From JASEGV01 sp947085405 (lineage in GTDB: Bacteria > Bacteroidota > Ignavibacteria > UBA10030 > BY39), in NCBI GenBank assembly GCA_947085405.1, contig CAMTWO010000023.1, forward strand, positions 62,001-126,000: 64,000 nucleotides of DNA, read 5' to 3'. The position numbers and the translations under genes are program-made. Of the stretch, positions 34,065-41,074 are shown in pieces. The notes below the pieces were generated by a model, which was not told the DNA's origin, did no database searches, and was given only the letters and a program-made list of their open reading frames with translations. Within the stretch, counting starts at the first letter, position 1, and each line of letters opens with the position of its first letter.

Positions 34065-34344
34065 TAATATCCGGAATTTTTCTTTTTGTATCTCCAGGTT
34101 TCACATCTAACATCAAAGCCCAATAATTCATAGATTTTTTATTCCATTCACCAGGAAGTGGTTCAATGATTGCTTTTTTGATATCTTCTATCGTATAAGT
34201 TTCAAATAGCCAATCTGTCGCTTCCTTTGTTCCGAAGTTCAATATATTTGTAATAATTCTTTTACTATGCTTAACTAAATCAAGTTCACTTAAATTGTAT
34301 GACCACAGAAAAGGAGCAACATATTTTGGAATAGAATTATTCAT
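34057..34344 (-). CDS. DUF6922-like antitoxin partner of the AbiEii-like protein
   Basis: This roughly 95-residue protein starts at MNNSIPKYVAPFLWSYN, continues with a helix NILNFGTKEATDWLFETY, and has a conserved LPGEWNKKSMNYWALML block. This pattern accompanies AbiEii-type genes in many Bacteroidota and relatives and probably serves as the antitoxin. The ATG at 34344 overlaps the TGA of the FAD subunit gene as ATGA, so it is coupled to the hydroxylase operon. A longer in-frame start at 34365 exists but lies inside that gene. Confidence 0.78.
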   Translation of the reverse strand: MNNSIPKYVAPFLWSYNLSELDLVKHSKRIITNILNFGTKEATDWLFETYTIEDIKKAIIEPLPGEWNKKSMNYWALMLDVKPGDTKRKIPDINA

Positions 34345-35210
34345 CTTCCTGCTTCTTTTATACATTTTCCTAACGCTCTTGTTACCAACACTGCAATCAC
34401 TGGTTCTTTATACTCGGTTGACCATCTTCTGCCTGTAAACGAAATCATTACTTCGGAAACTTTTTTACCGGCGGCTTCAAACAATTTTTCCGAAGGTTTC
34501 TCGCCGATTAGCATCTGCTCAGCTTCTGTAACCCGCATCCAGGTTGGTAAAGCAGCACCGGGAACAATCCGTGCTTCCGTTATAACTCCTGATTGATCCT
34601 GAACAAGAACAGCCGCCACGCTCAATCGCGATATCGAAAGGGCATTACGTCTGCCTAATTTTATAAACGCACTCTTTGCACCAACAGGAAGTTTCGGAAT
34701 TTTTATTTCAGTTAAAATATCGTCTGCATTTGCTTTGGTTTTGTATGGCTTGATGAAGAAATCAACAATCGGCATTGTTCGGGTTGCAGAAACGGAATGG
34801 AGTGTAACCTCGGCTCCGAGTGCAATTAAAGCCGGAACAGTATCGGCGCACGTCGCTGCATTCATAACATTGCCGCCGACTGTTCCGCGGTTTCTGATTT
34901 GTGGCGCTCCGATTACAGAAGCCGCCTCGCCCAAAAATCCTGCAAATTTTTTAACCAAGTCGGATTTGTGAATTTCTGTATGCGTAGCGAGTGGTTTTAA
35001 AATTATCGAGCCGTTCGATTCAGAAATTCCTTTCAACTCTTTTACGGAAGTAATATCAACAACTGTTTGAGGAGTTTTTGCATTCGGGCGGCGAAGTTCA
35101 ATTAATAAATCAGTTCCGCCGGCTAATATGCGGGCTTCATTTTTAAGCACACTCAATATTTCAGCCGCTTCCTGAATTGACTTTGCATTAATATATTCAA
35201 ATTGCTTCAT
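34341..35210 (-). CDS. Xanthine dehydrogenase-type FAD subunit (set 1)
   Basis: This 289-residue FAD_binding_5/CO_deh_flav_C subunit begins MKQFEYINAKSIQEAAEIL and has the FAD-binding loops ARILAGGTDLLIELRR and QIRNRGTVGGNVMNAATCAD. It transfers electrons from the [2Fe-2S] clusters to an external acceptor such as NAD. Start and stop overlap the neighbouring genes by 4 bp on each side (ATGA with the Mo subunit gene upstream and with the DUF6922 gene downstream). Length is normal. Confidence 0.93.
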   Translation of the reverse strand: MKQFEYINAKSIQEAAEILSVLKNEARILAGGTDLLIELRRPNAKTPQTVVDITSVKELKGISESNGSIILKPLATHTEIHKSDLVKKFAGFLGEAASVIGAPQIRNRGTVGGNVMNAATCADTVPALIALGAEVTLHSVSATRTMPIVDFFIKPYKTKANADDILTEIKIPKLPVGAKSAFIKLGRRNALSISRLSVAAVLVQDQSGVITEARIVPGAALPTWMRVTEAEQMLIGEKPSEKLFEAAGKKVSEVMISFTGRRWSTEYKEPVIAVLVTRALGKCIKEAGR

Positions 35211-37576
35211 TTTTCAGTCGATCGAATTTTACATGAGTCGAGATTTACGGTTTCTTCTTTTTCTTTTTGAACGGACCCGCGTTCACCTGTGCGTGTTAAT
35301 TTATGTCCGAGAAGAACTCTTTCAAGATTTGCGGGGATTTCATAAATTCTTTTTCCGGTAGCGTTATAGATTGCATTCACGATTGCCGGAGCCGCCAATT
35401 CAGTTGCCGGTTCACCAATCGACTTAGCGCCGAAGGGACCCGCAGCATCTTCATTTTCTACAATAATCGCTTTGATGCGGGGAACATCCATTGCAGTCGC
35501 AATCAGATATTCATCAAAATTTAATTGTTTAGGAATTCCATTCTCGAATTCAAATTCCTCAAGCATTCCGTAACCAAGCCCCATTGCAACACCGCCGTAA
35601 ATTTGTCCGAGAACAGTATTCCGGTTTATCGCTTTTCCGACATCGTGTGCCGAAACAAAATCGACAACATTTACTTTACCCGTTTCAGTATCCACTTCAA
35701 TCTCGGCGATGTTTGTTCCATAAACAAAAGTGTAGTAAGCATCACCCTGCCCGTGTTCTTCATCCCAACTCGTATGCGGCGATTTGTGCCATCCGAGACC
35801 GTACATAGGTTTACCTTTGTTAAAACATTCAGCCGCTAATTCTGAAAATGAAGCGAGCCGTTGATCGTTTGACACATCGATTAGATAATTATTTTTGATA
35901 TCAAGATTTTGTAACACGACTCCGGTCATTTCCGAAGCAACATCCAGCAAAGTTGATTTTACAATTTCGGCAGCTTTCTTTGCAGCGCTCCCCGACATAA
36001 TTGTTCCGCGTGAAGCGACCGTCGGTCCTGAATCAGGAACACGGCTCGTATTTGTGTTGAGAAATTGAATTCTCTCCATCGAGATCCCGAGAACTTCTGC
36101 AGTAATTTGCGACATCTGAGTTTGCGCCCCTTGTCCCATATCTGTAATTCCGGAAGAAACTATCACGCTGCCGTCGGTTTGAACAGAGACGATTGTTCCG
36201 ACTGCATCAGTTCCTTCGGCGCCCAACGAAACTCCGCGGTAACTGCTTGCCAAGCCGATACCTTTTTTGAAAGGAGTTTTCGGCGCTGCACGATATTGGC
36301 TCCACTTCTCTTCAAAGTTAATGGCTTCGGCAGCTTTCTTTAGAACTTCCTTATAACTTACATTGTGATCTAATTTTTGTCCTGTAGCAGTTATAGAACC
36401 ACGCTCGTATCCATTTTGAAGCCGGATTTCAAGCGGATGCTTTCCTACCTTCTCTGCAAGTTCGTCCATCATAGATTCGATTGCGAAGTTCACTTGCGGC
36501 GAACCAAAACCGCGCATTGCACCTGTGTAGTTATTGTTCGTATAAACTGCATAAATATCTGTCTTCACATTCTCGCAATGATATGGTCCGGTCGCCTGAA
36601 CAACCGACCGCCATGTAACAAACGGGCTCATCGAGGCATAAGCGCCGCCGTCGGCGATGCACTTTATTTCCATTGCGGTAATCGATCCGTCGTTCTTTAC
36701 TCCCCATTTATAAAAGAGGACGTAAGGATGACGTTTGTAACTTTCCTGCATCGACTCTTCGCGGGTGTTTACCATCTTTACAGGCTTTCCAGTTTTCAAA
36801 CACAAAAGAGCAGCGCGGCAGCACATCGAAGTCATCACTTCATCCTTACCGCCAAACGAACCGCCGAGTGTAGCTTGGATGATCTGAACTTTATTCAAAT
36901 CTAAATTTAACGCTGCGGCAACCGAGCGGCGACTTGAAAATAAATTTTGAACCGAACCTGTTATTTTTACTCCGCCGTGTTCAGCAAGTTCTGCGAGAAC
37001 TGCTTCCGGCTCGATGTATGAATGCTCAATAAATTGAGTTTTAAATTTTTTCTCCAGCACAAAATCTGCTTCGGCAAAACCTTTCTCGATATCACCCTTA
37101 CGAACTTTGTGGTGAACAAATGTATTATCGTCGCCGTGAATTTTTACTGCATCCGGTTTGATTGATTCTTCGGGATCTGCGATTACGGTGAGGGGTTCGT
37201 ATTGAACATCGATTAAATCTATTGCTTGTTCGGCAATTTCTTTTGTTTTTGCGGCAACCAGTGCGACACCGTCGCCCAAGTATCTAACTTTATCTATTGC
37301 AAGAAACGTTTGATTTTGAACTACAATTCCAAAAACTTTCTTGCCGGGGATGTCGTTTGCAGTTAGAACCGCTTCGACACCTTCCAATCGTTCAGCTTTA
37401 GATGTATCAATACTAATAATTTTTGCGTGAGGATATTTGGATCGCAGCACCTTTCCATATAATTGATGGAGAACGTTGTAATCCTCAGCGAACTTGGCTG
37501 TTCCGGTAACTTTGCCGATGGCGTCGACACGCGGTTGCGGGCTTCCGATTATATTATGTTGGTTTTTTGTGTTCAT
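35207..37576 (-). CDS. Xanthine dehydrogenase-type molybdopterin subunit (set 1)
   Basis: This 789-residue large subunit binds the molybdenum cofactor. Recognisable are the ald_Xan_dh_C domain at the N-terminus (VDAIGKVTGTAKFAEDYN), GGSFGGKDEVMTSMCCRAAL, GAMRGFGSPQVNFAIESM, SGITDMGQGAQTQMSQI and the C-terminal GPFGAKSIGEPATELAAPAI with the catalytic Glu. Relative to classical XDH the GGFGGKE loop reads GGKDE. This is the wording of the XdhA-like (E. coli ygeS type) group. It heads the operon Mo-FAD-[DUF6922-AbiEii]-FeS. The substrate is probably a purine or related heterocycle. Confidence 0.92.
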   Translation of the reverse strand: MNTKNQHNIIGSPQPRVDAIGKVTGTAKFAEDYNVLHQLYGKVLRSKYPHAKIISIDTSKAERLEGVEAVLTANDIPGKKVFGIVVQNQTFLAIDKVRYLGDGVALVAAKTKEIAEQAIDLIDVQYEPLTVIADPEESIKPDAVKIHGDDNTFVHHKVRKGDIEKGFAEADFVLEKKFKTQFIEHSYIEPEAVLAELAEHGGVKITGSVQNLFSSRRSVAAALNLDLNKVQIIQATLGGSFGGKDEVMTSMCCRAALLCLKTGKPVKMVNTREESMQESYKRHPYVLFYKWGVKNDGSITAMEIKCIADGGAYASMSPFVTWRSVVQATGPYHCENVKTDIYAVYTNNNYTGAMRGFGSPQVNFAIESMMDELAEKVGKHPLEIRLQNGYERGSITATGQKLDHNVSYKEVLKKAAEAINFEEKWSQYRAAPKTPFKKGIGLASSYRGVSLGAEGTDAVGTIVSVQTDGSVIVSSGITDMGQGAQTQMSQITAEVLGISMERIQFLNTNTSRVPDSGPTVASRGTIMSGSAAKKAAEIVKSTLLDVASEMTGVVLQNLDIKNNYLIDVSNDQRLASFSELAAECFNKGKPMYGLGWHKSPHTSWDEEHGQGDAYYTFVYGTNIAEIEVDTETGKVNVVDFVSAHDVGKAINRNTVLGQIYGGVAMGLGYGMLEEFEFENGIPKQLNFDEYLIATAMDVPRIKAIIVENEDAAGPFGAKSIGEPATELAAPAIVNAIYNATGKRIYEIPANLERVLLGHKLTRTGERGSVQKEKEETVNLDSCKIRSTEK

Positions 37577-38188
37577 TAGGTGTTAAATATAAGATTTTTT
37601 GTGTAAAATTCATAGGAAAATTTTCGATACCGATAAAATTTTAGAAAAATTTGAGTTTTGGAAACCTACATTGTAGATTATTTCAGGTTTTAGCTGGGAA
37701 CTGCGTAGTGGGTCTCAGATGAATTTAGACAAGTAAAGCCTTATCCGTGGGGTTCCGGATGGTTCCTCGGAAATAGCGTTTAAACTAGTCGGCTGGCAGA
37801 ATCTCAATACATACACCCCTCATTCCCCTCTCGAGAGGGGATGCGAAGGGGTGTGTCGGTTAGGGTTAACAAAATGCAATTTAAAAGAAATATTACCAAA
37901 AACCGCATTTTACTTTTGGAGATGGGTGTCCCAGTGCGTCAGACGGAAAATACATACAAACATTCGACCCCGCTGGGGTCGGTATTATTTTGTAGACAAA
38001 TACTACAGACATTCGACTCCTTTGGAGTCGTTTCATACCTACCATTTATCGAGTCCATAGGACTCGTATGTTTGTAGCTATGTATCAAAGAATATATTAC
38101 CCGCTCCGTAGGAGCGGTATGTTAATTATTGATCTTATAAAACTCTAATTCTTGATTTTGGGTGTCCCAGTGCGTAAGACGGGACTTA
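37577..38188. other. Gene-free, palindrome-dense spacer upstream of the set 1 hydroxylase operon
   Basis: I see no gene in this stretch. It holds a nested palindrome (37813-37854; outer ACACCCCT/AGGGGTGT around CCCCTCTCGAGAGGGG) and two copies of a GGGTGTCCCAGTGCGT-type word (37924-37946 and about 38160-38182). Between them are four 17-bp hairpins. The promoter of the minus-strand operon must lie near its right end at about 37600-37700. Confidence 0.7.
37965..38117. repeat. Array of four 17-bp hairpins with 7-bp stems and 3-nt loops
   Basis: CGACCCC-GCT-GGGGTCG (37965-37981), CGACTCC-TTT-GGAGTCG (38014-38030), CGAGTCC-ATA-GGACTCG (38050-38066) and CCGCTCC-GTA-GGAGCGG (38101-38117) are all perfect. 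Stem sequences differ but complementarity is kept, and the spacing is 33-51 bp. Intervening text (ACATAC, TTTGTAG-type words) is partly shared. Confidence 0.9.
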
Positions 38189-38395
38189 ATGTTAGCGATA
38201 GAAATTGATGGCGAAAATCATTGCGGTCAAGAAAAATATGATGAAGCTCGACAACATAGACTTGAAAATTTCGGAATTCGATTTTTAAGATTTGAAGATG
38301 CAGAAATTATTTATAATCTCGAACAGGTTTTGAAAAAGATTGAATCTGGATTAAGGAAGATAAAACGCAACATTAATCCATCCGCCGCTGGCTGA
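38189..38395 (+). pseudogene. Remnant of a DUF559 endonuclease-like gene
   Basis: The plus strand encodes LAIEIDGENHCGQEKYDEAR, QHRLENFGIRFLRFEDAEI and a final helix, matching the C-terminal half of DUF559 (Vsr-like fold) proteins. The N-terminal half is missing: upstream the reading frame runs into the GTCCCAGTGCGT repeat. It is the only plus-strand coding trace in the 20-46 kb island. It is best read as a truncated gene, probably cut by insertion of, or recombination with, the neighbouring palindromic repeat. Confidence 0.75.
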
Positions 38396-38418
38396 CTCCA
38401 TTTATCCAATACTTCAAA

Positions 38419-39714
38419 TCACATCCTTTTCCACAACCGCTTTGCAACTTTCTGCGCCTCCACCATCACAGCTTCCTCATCGACTCCAAAAAATTGCCGG
38501 TTCCACATTACCCATTTGCCGTTTATCATTACACTCTCGACGATAGATGAGTTCATACCGAAAATAAAATGCCCGAGTAAATTTTCTTTAGATAGTGGTG
38601 TTGGAGATTTATAATCGAGTATAACTAAATCGGCTTGATTGCCTTTTGAAATCACTCCAAACTTTTCTCCAAAAATTTCTGATATAATCGTGTTTCCCGT
38701 TTGGAGCAATTCGGGCAACCTCGAAAAACCGGTTTTATTTTTTGATTCCTGATTTCTAAAGTATCCGTACTTTAATTCTTCAAACATATCAGCGGGGAAA
38801 CCGTCAGTCCCGAGCGCCGACCGCTGTCCGAATAAATTCAGCGGCGCGTAGCCGACAGCATTATTCATATTCGAGCGCGGATTATGAATCAACCAGGTTT
38901 TTGCTTTACTGATTTTTTTAATTTCATCCCGCGTAAGATGAACTCCGTGAGCATAAATTGATTTGCTATTTAACAATCCGTGTTTTTTCAATCGGTCAAC
39001 AATACCCATCTGATAATTTTCTAAACAGTCCGAAACATCTGCCTTATCTTCAGCAACGTGAATATGAATTCCGTTATCATACTTATTAACCAATTCACCA
39101 AGTTTTTTCAGTGATTCTTCGCTCAAAGTGAATGATGCGTGAGCACCAACCATTCCTCTAAAAAAAGGATTTTTCTGATTAGCAATAATAAAACTTTCGT
39201 TCTCATCAAGACCTTCGTCCCGCTTTTTCATTCCGCCACGGTCGGTGGTTTCGTAACATAAAATTCCGCGTAAGCCAACTTCTTCCATTGCATTTTTAAG
39301 CGTACCTAATGAACCGGAAATATAATTCGGTGATGCGTGATGGTCGATGAGTGTTGTAGTTCCGTACTTTACCGCTTCGATTGCTCCGACAAGTCCACTG
39401 TAATAAACCGACTCCTCGTCCAATGCCTCATCGAGTTTCCACCAGATTTTATCGAGTATTTCCACAAAGTTTGCCGGTAGTTTTTTTGGACCCGACATTC
39501 CACGAGCCAGAGCCGAGTAAAGATGCGTATGCGAATTCACAAGTCCTGGCATTATGAATTTACCCGTACAGTCGATGATTTCTTCGCCCGGTTTTTGTTT
39601 TAACAATTTCGCTGTTTCAATAATCTTTCCATCTGAAATTCGAACGTCATTTTGTTTAAATTCAGAGGGAAATAAATTTAGTATAGTGCTGTTTTTAAAT
39701 AAGTAGTTAGCCAT
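38419..39714 (-). CDS. SsnA-like amidohydrolase (copy 2)
   Basis: This 431-residue paralogue of the gene product at 29045-30370 shares the same blocks: GLVNSHTHLYSALARGMSG, TTTLIDHHASPNYISGSLG, GAHASFTLSE, IHVAEDKADVSD, YAHGVHLTRDE and ALGTDGFPADM. All metal-binding His and the catalytic Asp are present. Two divergent SsnA-type enzymes in one island suggest two different substrates, perhaps matching the two molybdenum hydroxylases. It follows the threonine-synthase-like gene by 13 bp. Alternatives such as guanine deaminase or TRZ/ATZ-type deaminase cannot be excluded. Confidence 0.87.
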   Translation of the reverse strand: MANYLFKNSTILNLFPSEFKQNDVRISDGKIIETAKLLKQKPGEEIIDCTGKFIMPGLVNSHTHLYSALARGMSGPKKLPANFVEILDKIWWKLDEALDEESVYYSGLVGAIEAVKYGTTTLIDHHASPNYISGSLGTLKNAMEEVGLRGILCYETTDRGGMKKRDEGLDENESFIIANQKNPFFRGMVGAHASFTLSEESLKKLGELVNKYDNGIHIHVAEDKADVSDCLENYQMGIVDRLKKHGLLNSKSIYAHGVHLTRDEIKKISKAKTWLIHNPRSNMNNAVGYAPLNLFGQRSALGTDGFPADMFEELKYGYFRNQESKNKTGFSRLPELLQTGNTIISEIFGEKFGVISKGNQADLVILDYKSPTPLSKENLLGHFIFGMNSSIVESVMINGKWVMWNRQFFGVDEEAVMVEAQKVAKRLWKRM

Positions 39715-39727
39715 AGTTTAAAATAAA

Positions 39728-40975
39728 TCAATTTAATTTCTTTTCTAAATCAGTCAGGTTTGGTTCAATATCGATGACCTCACCCGTTGCCTTTTTCGCC
39801 GATTGGATATCTTTCAATCCATTGCCTGTAATTACAACTAACGCAGACTCTTTCGGTTTTACAATACCTTTTTGAAGAGCTTTGTGCAAACCGGCAGCGC
39901 CCGCAACTCCAGCCGGTTCACCAAACACTCCACCAAGTCGGGCTGTAATTCGCATTGCTTCCAAAATTTCTTCGTCGCTCACAGTTATCATCTCGCCTTG
40001 CGACATTCTAACTTGTTGAATTGCTCTTCGCCAGTTACGCGGCGTTCCAACTGCGATACTATCTGCAAGAGTATTCGTGTCGGATGGAATCAAATCTTTC
40101 CCGGAATAAAAAGCATCAAAAATTGGTTTTGCACCTTCTGCTTGAACGCCCAACAACTTCGGAACGCGGTCAATAAAACCAAGTTTTTTCATCTCCTGCA
40201 AACCTTTTCCGATTCCGCCGATTGTGCAGCCGTCGCCAACAGAAACTACTACCCAGTCGGGTAAATTATCTTTCATCTGTTCAGCGATTTCAAGTCCTGC
40301 GGTTTTTTTTCCTTCAACTAAGTATGGATTGATACCGCTGCTGCGATTGTACCAGCCAAATTTTTCACACGCTTCACCGCACAAATCGAATGCCTGCTCG
40401 TAAGTTCCGTTAACCCGCAAAACAGTTGCTCCAAAAATTAGCAGCTGAGTTAATTTAGGTTCGGGCGCCCGCTTAGGGACGAAGATGTAACTCTTCAAAC
40501 CTACTGCCGCTGAAAGTCCGGCAAGCGATGATGCCGCATTACCTGTTGATGCACAAGCAATCTTATCGAAACCAAATTCAATTGCTTTCATAACTCCAAT
40601 CGAACTTGCTCTATCCTTAAATGAATTTGTTGGATTTCGACCATCATCTTTTAAAAATAATTTTGAGATACCAATGTGTTTAGCAAGGCGAGAGACATCG
40701 TAAACCGGAGTCCAGCCCACATGGAGATTGGGGAATGGGAGATTGGGGGAAATGGGGAGAAGTTCACGGTAGCGCCAGTGATCGAAATCGCGATTTGAGA
40801 TTTGTCCCGACTTTGTCGGGATGAGATTTGGGAGTAATTTATCATAGTCGTACTGGACATCGAGAATGCCTTGAATGCCGCAGTGGGAGCAAGTAAAGAT
40901 GTTTCCATGCGGATAAATATTTCCGCATATTAAACATTTCAGACCGGTTACAAATTGAGGTGGAGAGAATTTCAT
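39728..40975 (-). CDS. Threonine synthase-like PLP enzyme
   Basis: This roughly 415-residue fold-type II PLP enzyme starts with a zinc-ribbon-like N-terminus (LKCLICGNIYPHGN, CSHCGIQG) as in many ThrC proteins. The PLP lysine lies in NPTNSFKDRASSIG, and later are ASTGNAASSLAGL and GDGCTIGGIGKGLQEM. The start at 40975 is preferred; the longer frame from 41017 adds an unlike hydrophobic lead. A perfect hairpin (40805-40821) lies in the coding sequence near residues 51-57. Position between the set 2 Mo subunit and an SsnA paralogue suggests a lyase role in the island rather than threonine synthesis; biochemical role unproven. Confidence 0.83.
   Translation of the reverse strand: MKFSPPQFVTGLKCLICGNIYPHGNIFTCSHCGIQGILDVQYDYDKLLPNLIPTKSGQISNRDFDHWRYRELLPISPNLPFPNLHVGWTPVYDVSRLAKHIGISKLFLKDDGRNPTNSFKDRASSIGVMKAIEFGFDKIACASTGNAASSLAGLSAAVGLKSYIFVPKRAPEPKLTQLLIFGATVLRVNGTYEQAFDLCGEACEKFGWYNRSSGINPYLVEGKKTAGLEIAEQMKDNLPDWVVVSVGDGCTIGGIGKGLQEMKKLGFIDRVPKLLGVQAEGAKPIFDAFYSGKDLIPSDTNTLADSIAVGTPRNWRRAIQQVRMSQGEMITVSDEEILEAMRITARLGGVFGEPAGVAGAAGLHKALQKGIVKPKESALVVITGNGLKDIQSAKKATGEVIDIEPNLTDLEKKLN
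40805..40821. repeat. 17-bp perfect hairpin inside the threonine-synthase-like gene
   Basis: TCCCGAC-TTT-GTCGGGA has a 7-bp stem and a 3-nt loop, the same design as the intergenic array at 37965-38117. It encodes part of IPTKSGQIS without breaking the frame. Confidence 0.85.
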
Positions 40976-41074
40976 AATTATTTTACATCTGATAACACTG
41001 ATTATACGGATTAACACAGTGAAATTGAATCTGTGAATTTCTGTGCAATCCGTGGTTGATTATTTTTTTAAATT

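Noticed and set aside
37965..38117. CRISPR-like array
   Set aside because: The units are hairpins with different sequences, spacing is irregular and no cas genes are present.
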